Shown piece by piece: positions 43,615 through 52,492 of a stretch of DNA of 64,000 nt. Each line of letters opens with the position of its first letter. The first letter of the stretch is position 1. Both the position numbers and the translations under genes were made by a program. Origin of the DNA: Rhodobacteraceae bacterium SB2. GTDB taxonomy: Bacteria > Pseudomonadota > Alphaproteobacteria > Rhodobacterales > Rhodobacteraceae. The stretch spans positions 1 to 64,000 of the forward strand of contig LGRT01000038.1 of assembly GCA_001642945.1 (NCBI GenBank), given 5' to 3'. Under the pieces are notes generated by a model. That model made no database searches. It was given only the letters and a program-made list of their open reading frames with translations, and had not been told where the DNA came from.

Positions 43615-43635
43615 TTGTATACAATTTGTATGCAA
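43615..43635. promoter_or_regulatory. Tandem GntR operator
   Basis: TTGTATACAA (43615-43624, perfect palindrome) and TTGTATGCAA (43626-43635) lie one base apart, so their centres are 11 bases apart, one helical turn. They sit 16-36 bases upstream of the GntR start. FadR/GntR-subfamily sites often contain TNGTATACNA cores. Confidence 0.75.
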
Positions 43636-43639
43636 TAAT

Positions 43640-44353
43640 GAAGTCTGTCAATCTATTTGGTCTTATGATGTCCAGAAAACTAGTCTGAGCAGTCGTATAA
43701 AATTAGCAATGAAACACAACGTTGTGGGTAAGTTATTTGCCAACATCTGCAAAGCGGTCATTTGCCACCGCGCAGCATTTGTGGCTATGGGCTCAAAGCC
43801 GCCGTTCGCGGCGTGGAGCAGCAACTTCTGCTCTGGGCCGTTAGTGCAGGGCAAACGTGACATCCATTTTAAGAAATAAGGCAAAGTCGTTGAAACGTAT
43901 AAGGCAAGGTTGCTGAGACAGAAATTTAGCGCCTGAACAATTTCAATGGGTTACAAAAGGAGATGAGGAAAACTTGCTTGAGATTCCACAGCCGACGTCC
44001 GCTAAGCGGACAAAGCTGCCGTTCAGTTTTTATGCTTCGTTGACGCAGCATCTGTTTGCGGTTGCAGCATGTTTATGCTGCGATGCAGTTTAAGTCGCTA
44101 AAACGGCCATTCAGATTCCTTGATCGTTGTCGATCTCAAACTGACCTTTTGCTGATTACTGTCGTAACAGACGATACGCAAACGTTGTTGCCATTCATCG
44201 ACTTAGATCAGACAGCCTTTTCGCTTGGTAAAGTAATTTCCAATTGCGGTGCGTTTACTTTTTAACCCTGGCGTGTTTTTTGAACTGTATATTGAAGGGC
44301 TTGCTATACGGGAAATCATTGTTGAGGATGCCAACACGAATGAAGAGAAAGCC
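43640..44353. other. Noncoding interval carrying dispersed repeats
   Basis: No gene seen. Repeat-like texts: GGGCTCAAAGCCGCCGTTCG CGGC near 43790; GTCCGCTAAGCGGACAAAGC near 43998; AAACGGCCATTCAG near 44100. A frame upstream of the LysR start (44249 on) has no start signal of its own. Confidence 0.5.
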
Positions 44354-45331
44354 ATGAACATGTCGCACATAAGCCTGAAGTGGCTTGAGGTTTTCCACTT
44401 AGTGGCTTGCCATGGATCAGTTCAAGCTGCTGCGCGCGAAGCCGGATTATCGATTAGCACCGTCTCTCATCATTTGCGAAGTCTTGAAGCACAACTGGGG
44501 GTCACCCTTCTGAACCATGCGCGACGACCGATGATACTCACACCAGTGGGCGCTGTGTTTTTTAAAAATATCGATGAAGCGTTAAAGCTAATCCGAATGG
44601 CACAGACTGAAGTAACTCTTGGTAATATGACCGAAGCTCGCCATCTAAAATTTGGCCTTATTGAAGACTTCGATAGTGATATTGGACCAGAATTGGCGGT
44701 GCTATTGGCGAATGGCATGCCCAAATGTGACTTTGCCCACTATATGCGGTCGAGCAGCGAAATATTGGACATGTTGCAGGGTCACTCCTTAGACATCGGC
44801 ATCGCGAGTAGTCCCAACAATAATACTGACCAGTTAAAAGAATTTCCCATGCTTCGCGATCCCTTTGTATTGGCTGTGCCTGCAAATTCAACAATCCGCC
44901 CAGAAAGTTTTCTGGCGGGATCGGCGGAGCTGACAATGCTACACTACGCAAAAGATCAACAGATCAGAAAGCAGATCGCAGCGCAGTTGCGACGCTTGAA
45001 CATTGAGATTCCCGTCAGATTTGAAATTGAAAGTAACCAAACAATGATGGCGATGATTGCGGCTGGTGCAGGTTGGGCAGTGACGACACCAGCCTGCTAC
45101 TTTCGAGCCCGAAGGTTTCACAAACAAGTCCAACTGCACGCGTTTCCTGCAAAGGGCTTTGCGCGTCATCTGTCGCTATTCGCGCGCGAAGAATGCGCTG
45201 ACGAAATTGTCGGAACCATCAATGCGGCGATGCGAAATCTCATCGAAATGCGTCTAATCAATCCTGCGACCGAGGCGATGCCGTGGCTAAGAGATGAGCT
45301 GTGCCTGTTGCCTTTAAAGGCAAATTCCTAA
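44354..45331 (+). CDS. LysR-family regulator (A)
   Basis: 325 residues from ATG 44354 (MNMSHISLKWLEVFHLVACH). HTH with VQAAAREAGLSISTVSHHLRSLEAQLG (res ~22-48), then a periplasmic-binding-like effector domain (IESNQTMMAMIAAGAGWAVT). Converges on the second MttB gene, ending eight bases from it, so it may regulate that gene and its divergent partner from a distance. The Trp in LKWLEVFHLVA recalls regulators of methylated-amine genes, but this is only a hint. Confidence 0.8.
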   Translation: MNMSHISLKWLEVFHLVACHGSVQAAAREAGLSISTVSHHLRSLEAQLGVTLLNHARRPMILTPVGAVFFKNIDEALKLIRMAQTEVTLGNMTEARHLKFGLIEDFDSDIGPELAVLLANGMPKCDFAHYMRSSSEILDMLQGHSLDIGIASSPNNNTDQLKEFPMLRDPFVLAVPANSTIRPESFLAGSAELTMLHYAKDQQIRKQIAAQLRRLNIEIPVRFEIESNQTMMAMIAAGAGWAVTTPACYFRARRFHKQVQLHAFPAKGFARHLSLFAREECADEIVGTINAAMRNLIEMRLINPATEAMPWLRDELCLLPLKANS

Positions 45332-45338
45332 AATAGCG

Positions 45339-46868
45339 TCAGAGAATGTTGAACTGACTGCGGATCATGGCGTCTTGATCTGAAGAGAGATATTCAGGAT
45401 GGTGCGTTGCGAGGATACCTCGTACCCGTTCGGTGGCGACGGCCCAAGCACTCTTCGCTCCGTTCTCGGCCCAGCTTTGTGGTTCAATCCGGTCCGCGAG
45501 CGATGGATAGAAATAATCCCGTTCCATCGCGGAAATTGTATGCGCTCCGCCTAGAAAATGCCCTGGCCCCAAAACGGCTTCGTTAATCGCATCAAAGCCT
45601 AAGTTTTCCTCGCTCACTTCGATGCCTCGCAAGATACGGTAGGTGTTTGAATGCATCTCGTCGTCTAGTACAAACGCTTCAAAGCTAGCGCCTAACAGCG
45701 ATGCAGTCATGCCTGAGCTTTCATAGATAAGGTTGCCACCAGCGAGGGCAGCGGCAAGTGATGTTAGCCCCTTTTCCGCACCGTATTGCGCGTCAATCGC
45801 TTTGGCGTCGGTCATTGAACAGGCCACACCCGATGGAAGCCCAATCCAGTTTGAAAGCTGTGCAGACGCTGCGTTGAGCAATGCACTTTCGCCACTTCCA
45901 CCGGCGAACGCCCCCGTGCGTAGGTCGACAACCAATGGCCAGTTAGAAAACACCATCGGGTATCCCGGCTTAATGGCGTGAATCATGATTAAACTAGCGA
46001 GTGTTTCTGCCAAGGATTGTGCAAGAAATCCGGCCATCGTTGCGGGCGCGGTTGCACCGGCTTGAGCGGCCGTAATACAAGACATTGGAATATTATGTTT
46101 GATGCATTCATAAACAACGTCTACGGCATCCTCGCCGTAGCGCATTGGGGAAATGACGGGGCTTATGTGCGCTTTCATAAAAGGACGTTTAGAAAACGCA
46201 CCTTTGCCACCGGCAGCGATGTCTAGCATTTTGACGATGGGCGCTACATATTCGGCCAATGTAAACGAGGTGGCTGTTGGTTTCGTCGTGTTTAGGAGCA
46301 GGGCGTAAGCCGTGTTGACGTCGAGATCAAAGTTGCTCGGCACGTCGGTCGCAACGCAGCACCTCGTATACCAGCTTACATTGGCCAAAGTATCCTGAAG
46401 GCGCGTGAAATTATGCAGATCAGCAAGCGTCGATGGGCGGTATGTCCCGCTGTCCAAATCAAGCGTTTGAACGGCAGCACCCCCAGTTCCAAAATAAACT
46501 TTGCTTCCCCCCACTTCGATAGAACGGGTTTCGTCACGCCCATGCAGAACAAATGTTTTGGCAGCTTTGGCTATTGCATCTTCAGTCAAGGATCTGGGAA
46601 AAACGACTCGTCCTGCTTCGCTGTCTTGTGCGCCAGCGGTCAGAAGGTCCTGTCGCAGCCTATTGGGGATTTCACCCATGCCAAGTTCCGATAAAAGCCG
46701 CAGCGCCGTGTCAAAAATGTTCTCAAGATCTGGTTGCGATAGGGGTTTATACATTCCTCCAAACTGACCAGGTGGACAGGGATTAATATTAGGTTTTGCC
46801 GCGCGCTTTTTCAGACGTTGTGCCCGCCCACCGCTGCGTCCGGAAGTCATTTTTGATATATCCGTCAT
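45339..46868 (-). CDS. MttB-family methyltransferase-like protein, copy 2
   Basis: 509 residues; AGGAAGG eight bases before ATG 46868. N-terminal RSGGRAQRLKKRAAK, then PSTLADLHNFTRLQDTL, KPTATSFTLAEYVAPIVKML, SCITAAQAGATAPAT and LGPGHFLGGAHTISAMERD parallel copy 1, but overall identity is low, so different substrates are likely. No in-frame TAG. Divergent from a DMGDH-like gene: a methyltransferase and an oxidative demethylase share one promoter region (190 bases, with a GGCGC/GCGCC hairpin at 46925-46941). Confidence 0.82.
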   Translation of the reverse strand: MTDISKMTSGRSGGRAQRLKKRAAKPNINPCPPGQFGGMYKPLSQPDLENIFDTALRLLSELGMGEIPNRLRQDLLTAGAQDSEAGRVVFPRSLTEDAIAKAAKTFVLHGRDETRSIEVGGSKVYFGTGGAAVQTLDLDSGTYRPSTLADLHNFTRLQDTLANVSWYTRCCVATDVPSNFDLDVNTAYALLLNTTKPTATSFTLAEYVAPIVKMLDIAAGGKGAFSKRPFMKAHISPVISPMRYGEDAVDVVYECIKHNIPMSCITAAQAGATAPATMAGFLAQSLAETLASLIMIHAIKPGYPMVFSNWPLVVDLRTGAFAGGSGESALLNAASAQLSNWIGLPSGVACSMTDAKAIDAQYGAEKGLTSLAAALAGGNLIYESSGMTASLLGASFEAFVLDDEMHSNTYRILRGIEVSEENLGFDAINEAVLGPGHFLGGAHTISAMERDYFYPSLADRIEPQSWAENGAKSAWAVATERVRGILATHHPEYLSSDQDAMIRSQFNIL

Positions 46869-47058
46869 AGGGGCGGCCTTCCTGCTTATAATTACATCAC
46901 AGCAATATACAGAGATTCACTTAAGGCGCCGATATAGCGCCCTAAATTTTCTAAATATATAAAAGTACATTTTGAAAATTTCGAATTAATATAAGTTTTG
47001 TTGACCACAACACGTACAACAACACACTTGAATAAAAATTTTTATTGGGAGAGCTCAT

Positions 47059-49494
47059 ATGAAATCACGCACCAAAGTTGTTGTTATCGGGGGCGGGATT
47101 GCTGGCTGTTCGACGCTGTATCACCTGACGCAAGAAGGTTGGTCGGATGTTGTCTTGATCGAACGCAACGAACTGACATCTGGCACAACGTGGCATTCCG
47201 CAGCGCAGGTGACGAACTTTGGTATGAACCAGACGATGGTGGGGCTGAAGACACATTCGATTAATTTATATAAAGAACTGTGTGATGATGCAGATTATCC
47301 TGTCAGCTATCGTCACGGCGATGGTGGCATCCGTCTTGCCAATACCCGCGCACAGATGGATGGCTATGCGCATTTTGCATCCATGGCGCAGGGCATGGAT
47401 GTTGAATTTGAAGTGCTCGACGCAGCCGAATGTGCACGCCGCCACCCGCTGATTTCAACCGACAACCTGATGGGTGGTCTTTGGGATGGCAACGATGGCG
47501 ATATTGATCCTGCCTCTTTGTGTCAGGCGCTTGCCCGCCGGGCTCGCAAAGCCGGTGCCGAGGTGTACCGAAACACGCCCGTCACTGACTTGACCCAGCA
47601 CAAAGATGATACATGGACCGTACATACCGAGTGCGGCGACATTGATTGCGATATCGTCGTGAATGCGGGTGGCTACCGCGTTAATGAGGTTGGGGCGATG
47701 ATGGGTGTTCATCACCCCGTCGCATCGATGGAACATCAGTATTTCGTGACCGAGGATATTCCTGCAATCGCAGATGCTGGCCACCGGATGCCACTGCTGC
47801 GCTGTCCTATAAGTGACTTCTACAGCCGTCAGGAAAAAGGCGGCCTGCTTATTGGCTTTTACGAACAAGCTTGCAAAACTTGGGGTATGGACGGCATTGA
47901 TCCTAATTTTGTTAATGCGTTGTGCCCGAACGATCTGGACCGTGTGATGGACGTATTAGAGGGCGTTTTTAAACGTATGCCTGTCTTGTCCGAAGTCGGT
48001 ATCAAGAACATCGTCAATGGTCCAATCACATATACCATCGACGGAGCGCCTTTGGTCGGCCCCATTCCAGGCAAGCGCAACGCTTATTGCATCATCGGTC
48101 TGCGCGCCGGATTGGGCGAAGGCGGCGGTCACGGCTGGCTGTTGGCTCAGCAGATTGTGCACGGCGAGGCACAGTATGACACTTGGTGCATCGACCCACG
48201 CCGTTTTACTGGCCACGCCAATGTAGAACTGACCGCGCTCAAAGCGATCGAGGACTACCAAAACGAATTCCGGTTCCACTTTCCCCATGAACACCGCTCG
48301 GCAGGTCGCGGCGCAAAAACCACATCTTTAACACCTGTCTTGGCCGCCGAAGGCGCAGAATTTACCATTGTGAATGGCTGGGAACGGGTTGATTACATCA
48401 AACCATCCTCTGATTTTCAGCCCACCCTTGGCTTTCACTTCGACGAAGCCTTTAACGTCATCGCTGGCGAAGTCAAAAACGTGCAGGAAAACGTTGGCCT
48501 TTGCGAAGTGAACGGCTTTAATCGATTTGAAATTACAGGCGCAGATCGTCATGCGTTTTTGGATCGCATGTTTTGCGGCAACGTCACTAAAAAGGCGGCG
48601 CGCGTCGGGCTTGGTTACATGTTGAACCGTCACGGCATGGTCAAAGGCGAGGCGACAATCGCCAATATCCCCGCATCTGACCGAGGACCGGATCGCGTCT
48701 GGTACGGGTCTGCAGCGGCGGCAGAATATCACGATATGGATTGGCTATGCGGGCATCTTGATCCCGCACTCGACGTTCAGGTTAAAAGCCTAACCAATGA
48801 TCAAACCATTCTGGTGTTGGCTGGTCCCAAAGCCCGCGACGTTTTATCCGCTTGTTCGCGGGGCGATTGGTCACGCGACGCATTTCCTTGGCTAACCGTT
48901 CGGGAATGTTTCATTGGTTTCGCGCCCGCAACCGTACTTGGCGTCAGCTTTTCAGGCGAATTGGCGTATGAAATTCATGTGCCTAACCACGCGCTTTATG
49001 CAGCATATACTGCATTGCGTACAGCAGGTGACGCGCAAGGTCTTAAAATATTTGGTGCGCGCGCTGTTGACTCAATGCGGCTAGAGAAGGGTTTCTTGCA
49101 TTGGAAGTCTGACTTGCTGACAGAATTTGATCCCTTCGAAACAGGTCTTGAGCGTTTCGTCAAAATGAATAAACCCGACTTTATCGGCAAGGCTGCACTA
49201 TCAAAACGTGTTGCAACAGGCCCCCGAAAAAAATTGGCGTCACTGCATATTGATTGTACCCACGCGCCTGCTCAGGGCGGCGCTTCCGTGAAAGTGGGGG
49301 GCCGCGTGACCGGTACCATTACATCGGGTGATTGGGGACACCGTTTGGGAATGAACCTAGCATATGGGTTTGTGAGCCCAGAGCATGCCGAAATAGGCAC
49401 TAAAATGACCGTTGATGTGATCGGTAAACCGGTGGCCACAACTGTGATCGGCGCAGGTCCCTATGATCCCACAAACGCCATTATGCGTGGCTGA
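47059..49494 (+). CDS. DMGDH/SARDH-like FAD and folate-dependent oxidoreductase (copy 4)
   Basis: 811 residues, GGGAGAGC before ATG 47059. FAD domain VVVIGGGIAGCS, TTWHSAAQVTNFG with the flavin-linking His, linker, GcvT and GcvT_C domains (SFSGELAYEIHV; MRLEKGFLHWKSD). It departs from the others in the QVTNFGMNQTM stretch, where copies 1-3 have LRSS, so the substrate pocket is probably different. Paired divergently with MttB copy 2. Confidence 0.85.
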   Translation: MKSRTKVVVIGGGIAGCSTLYHLTQEGWSDVVLIERNELTSGTTWHSAAQVTNFGMNQTMVGLKTHSINLYKELCDDADYPVSYRHGDGGIRLANTRAQMDGYAHFASMAQGMDVEFEVLDAAECARRHPLISTDNLMGGLWDGNDGDIDPASLCQALARRARKAGAEVYRNTPVTDLTQHKDDTWTVHTECGDIDCDIVVNAGGYRVNEVGAMMGVHHPVASMEHQYFVTEDIPAIADAGHRMPLLRCPISDFYSRQEKGGLLIGFYEQACKTWGMDGIDPNFVNALCPNDLDRVMDVLEGVFKRMPVLSEVGIKNIVNGPITYTIDGAPLVGPIPGKRNAYCIIGLRAGLGEGGGHGWLLAQQIVHGEAQYDTWCIDPRRFTGHANVELTALKAIEDYQNEFRFHFPHEHRSAGRGAKTTSLTPVLAAEGAEFTIVNGWERVDYIKPSSDFQPTLGFHFDEAFNVIAGEVKNVQENVGLCEVNGFNRFEITGADRHAFLDRMFCGNVTKKAARVGLGYMLNRHGMVKGEATIANIPASDRGPDRVWYGSAAAAEYHDMDWLCGHLDPALDVQVKSLTNDQTILVLAGPKARDVLSACSRGDWSRDAFPWLTVRECFIGFAPATVLGVSFSGELAYEIHVPNHALYAAYTALRTAGDAQGLKIFGARAVDSMRLEKGFLHWKSDLLTEFDPFETGLERFVKMNKPDFIGKAALSKRVATGPRKKLASLHIDCTHAPAQGGASVKVGGRVTGTITSGDWGHRLGMNLAYGFVSPEHAEIGTKMTVDVIGKPVATTVIGAGPYDPTNAIMRG

Positions 49495-49660
49495 TAGAAA
49501 TACCTACTGGGTTCGCAAGTTGTTTTGTAAGAATGAATTATTAGCCGCAATGTGCTTGGCTGACCGGGTTCCACTTATGGCACGGCGTGCAAAATCGGGC
49601 ATATGTAGAAACTTCGGTGCTGAGAGCGCGCACAGCGGAAAAATCGCACTCACTGTATTG

Positions 49661-49712
49661 GCTCATAGCAGCCATTCGCTGCACCTTGCCCGAAGGTCCG
49701 CTAAGGGCTAAT
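49661..49712. repeat. Dispersed CATTCGCTGC/GTCCGC repeat
   Basis: GGCTCATAGCAGCCATTCGC TGC followed by GAAGGTCCGCTAAGGGCTA. Same family as the copies at 33.7 and 52.2 kb, abutting the integrase relic. Confidence 0.55.
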
Positions 49713-49714
49713 TT

Positions 49715-49920
49715 CTAAAGTAACTCCACAGCTTCGCTCAACTGGTCAGAGTTCACATCTATGTACCCTCTGTGTTGAGGATATATGTGAATGCCCTGGA
49801 AGCGCTGCAAGAAATCGCACGCCTACACCCTTGTTTGCCAGGGGTAATACATGTCCTGCGGCCTGAATGACTTGAGGCGTACTTGAGGCCAATTGCTTTG
49901 TATATGTCCAAGAACAGCTG
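49715..49920 (-). pseudogene. Tyrosine integrase C-terminal relic, frameshifted
   Basis: Reading minus-strand frames in turn gives FLDIYKAIGLKYASSHSGRR, then LANKGVGVRFLAALPGHSHI SST, then QRYIDVNSDQLSEAVELL and a stop at 49715-49717. These are the box II HxGRR, the GHxxIxTTQRYI tyrosine region and the end of a site-specific integrase. Two frameshifts (near 49849 and 49763) break it. Non-functional. Confidence 0.75.
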
Positions 49921-49962
49921 GCACATCTGATGCTTAAGACCTTTTGCCCGATAGCACTCTCC

Positions 49963-50067
49963 AGCGACCCGCACCATTTTTGTATTCGAAGCTTTGTGCG
50001 CTTGCATACAGTGCATGGTTAAGTTTCGTTTGGTCGGAGTACCCCCAAAGGTATAGACTTTTTTCAT
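49963..50067 (-). pseudogene. panB-like gene start, truncated
   Basis: ATG 50067 overlaps the stop of the hydroxylase gene (ATGA). The first ~35 codons read MKKVYTFGGTPTKRNLTMHC MQAHKASNTKMV, very like the start of 3-methyl-2-oxobutanoate hydroxymethyltransferase (PanB). The match ends there and integrase-relic sequence follows. The full enzyme would be ~270 residues. Confidence 0.55.
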
Positions 50068-51077
50068 TGATCAGCCTTTGCCATCGTTTTCTGACGCCTT
50101 TCCAGAAGCTTCTGGTGAGATTCCGAGGTGCCGTCATGGAATGAACCAAAAAGTTTGTCCCAGGGTACTTCGAGGGTGCCATAGTTACATTCGAAATAGC
50201 GATGATGCATCTGGTGATGAAAATTGCCCAGTTCCAAAGTTCGCTTGTCTTTGACCAGCAATGCATCAAATCCGGTATGTGAGGTGGCAGCTGTCAGTGC
50301 CTGATTTTGCATGTGATAGAGGATAAGAATGGGATGGGATGCGACAATGAAATGGATTAAAATTGAACTGAAATAAAGCAGATGCTCAACTGGATGCATG
50401 GACAAGCCAGACCAAGGTCCAATATTCGTGTTACGATGATGCAGAGAATGAACCGATTTGTACAAAGGTGGACAATGTATAAGGCGGTGTATCCAGTAAA
50501 AATGGAAAGAAATCCACATGGGCGTTAATACAAACATCGCGACCAGCCACACAGGGTTCTCTGCCCACCAAAGAATAGGTGCAAAGCCATTTGCCATCGC
50601 CCAGAACATCAAGACTTCAAAAGCTGTCCAGAAAAATACTCCACTCGTTAATGTCCAAAACATATTATCTTTTAGCTGACTTCCGAGGGTGAACATTCGC
50701 CCCTTTGATACTATTTCTCTGGGATCAAACTTAAGCTCATTGCCCTGAAACTTGCGAGAATGGAAAAAAAAGTGAAGCCCACCAGCAACGATGGCAATCA
50801 ACAGGAAGTTGCCGGCGTAGATCTTGGTGATCCAACTGATTTCCAATGTTTCAGTTTGCTCAAGTGTTGGGTGAAAATAGAACCAAATAAGGCTCGCCAA
50901 GGCTACCAGGATCAGATTTTCCCCGAAAACAAACCATCGAGCACCGAACCACCTTGCAACGCCTATAGGATTAAGCGGCCACTGGAATAAAGGTGAAGTG
51001 TTGATCGGGACATCTGGTCGGTAGTTCCATTGCCGAGTGAACCGGTCATCCTTGTTCGATGTGCTGGTGTCAGTCAT
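50064..51077 (-). CDS. Sterol desaturase/fatty acid hydroxylase-family protein
   Basis: 337 residues from ATG 51077 (GGAAGG seven bases upstream). Integral membrane di-iron enzyme: several hydrophobic helices, then the His clusters HRLIH (res ~206), HSLHH (res ~219) and HHQMHH (res ~297) that bind iron. The family hydroxylates or desaturates lipids at the membrane. Translationally coupled to a panB-like fragment. Divergent from LysR (B), which probably regulates it. Confidence 0.82.
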   Translation of the reverse strand: MTDTSTSNKDDRFTRQWNYRPDVPINTSPLFQWPLNPIGVARWFGARWFVFGENLILVALASLIWFYFHPTLEQTETLEISWITKIYAGNFLLIAIVAGGLHFFFHSRKFQGNELKFDPREIVSKGRMFTLGSQLKDNMFWTLTSGVFFWTAFEVLMFWAMANGFAPILWWAENPVWLVAMFVLTPMWISFHFYWIHRLIHCPPLYKSVHSLHHRNTNIGPWSGLSMHPVEHLLYFSSILIHFIVASHPILILYHMQNQALTAATSHTGFDALLVKDKRTLELGNFHHQMHHRYFECNYGTLEVPWDKLFGSFHDGTSESHQKLLERRQKTMAKADQ

Positions 51078-51194
51078 TTTCGTACCTTCCTGCATAAAAT
51101 CTGGTTTTAAAATATATAAAAGAAACTATAAGCTTTGAAAAACGCAATTAATTTGGCAAATACCTTTGAAAATCAGAGGTTATGGGGGTGTGAT

Positions 51195-52145
51195 ATGCCG
51201 TCACGTCTTTCGATCAAAGCGATGCAGTATTTTCTTGCCGCGGTTGATAGCGGTTCTCTTACGACTGCCGCGCAAAAATTGAACGTTGCACCTTCTGCAA
51301 TATCAAATGGCATTGATCAGATAGAAGAAGAATTTCAATTGGATCTCGTGCAACGTTTTCCAGCCAAAGGCATTCACCCCACAACAACTGGTAAAACAAT
51401 GGTTCAACGTATTCGCCGTTTAATTGAAGAATACGAAAGCCTTCTATCGGGAGGCAAAGAACTTCGAGAAAGCCTGTCTGGCAAACTTACTATAGGATAC
51501 TACGCTCCGGTCGCACCATCTTTCCTGCCTGGCATAGCCGCGCCATTGCTCAACCAAAACAAGGACATACGCCTAGAATTTATAGATTGTAACAATGAAA
51601 GCGCACAAACAGGACTCTTGAACGGTGATTTTGATGTGATTTTGTTTGTGGCAGACAACGCAAAACCCGGCATAAAGTGCGAGGCGCTGATAGATGCACC
51701 ACCCTACTTGCTGGTTCCTAAATCTCACGGTCTAGCAAGTTTGGATTCTGTTTCATTTCATCAACTTCAGGAAGTGGATTTGGTGCTGCTTGATTTGCCA
51801 TTTACTGCCCAATATCTTCAGGGATTACTTGATGAGAATTCAATAAAACCCCGTATTGTTGCCACTGCATCTACAACAGAGATGGTGCGAAGTCTCGTGG
51901 GGGCAGGAGTTGGATGCTCTATTTTGAATATGCGTCCACTGATAGACGTCACGTACGGTGGAGACCGTGTAAAGGCAATTCCGCTCAAGACACTCCGGAA
52001 ACCGCTGGCGTTATCTCTAGGCTATATCAACAGAAACCCGCGCCGAGTAGTAAGTACATTTATCAAATCATGTCTTGATTATTTCGGTCAGGATAGCGCT
52101 CGGGCTCTAACTACAAAGTCTGAATATACTTCGCGTCGGGAATAA
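51195..52145 (+). CDS. LysR-family regulator (B)
   Basis: 316 residues from ATG 51195 (GGGGGTG upstream). HTH segment LTTAAQKLNVAPSAISNGIDQIEEEF, effector domain with TIGYYAPVAPSFLPG and STTEMVRSLVGAGVGCSILNM. Divergent from the hydroxylase gene across 117 bases, the usual layout for a LysR protein and its target. Confidence 0.82.
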   Translation: MPSRLSIKAMQYFLAAVDSGSLTTAAQKLNVAPSAISNGIDQIEEEFQLDLVQRFPAKGIHPTTTGKTMVQRIRRLIEEYESLLSGGKELRESLSGKLTIGYYAPVAPSFLPGIAAPLLNQNKDIRLEFIDCNNESAQTGLLNGDFDVILFVADNAKPGIKCEALIDAPPYLLVPKSHGLASLDSVSFHQLQEVDLVLLDLPFTAQYLQGLLDENSIKPRIVATASTTEMVRSLVGAGVGCSILNMRPLIDVTYGGDRVKAIPLKTLRKPLALSLGYINRNPRRVVSTFIKSCLDYFGQDSARALTTKSEYTSRRE

Positions 52146-52492
52146 TCTAATATAAAATTGATGAAATGCCTAGAACGGAAGCGCAACCTCTGTTCATTCC
52201 GCGACACAACCTAAATAACCAGATTGGGCTCACTGCCGCCATTCGCTGCATAATCATCTAACGGCTACTACGCGGACAAAGCCGCCTTATGCAGATGCAG
52301 CTAGTGCTAACGCGGCATTTGCTTGCATTTGCAGTAGTCATATCGTTGGGGCGCGGCGGATGTCGTCAGACCGGTCATTCGCGAGGTTTGTTTTTCTGCA
52401 AAGTGATCCGACGACTGCTTTCGTAGTGCCATACCTGGTCCGACAGGGATTAAACTCTCGGAGTTTTCTCAGCCATGGCATTCATTCAGGTT
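52146..52492. repeat. Intergenic dispersed repeat, no gene
   Basis: Around 52226-52310: GGGCTCACTGCCGCCATTCG CTGC, then ACTACGCGGACAAAGCCGCC. Same repeat family as above. Composition changes to GC-rich just after this interval. Confidence 0.55.
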
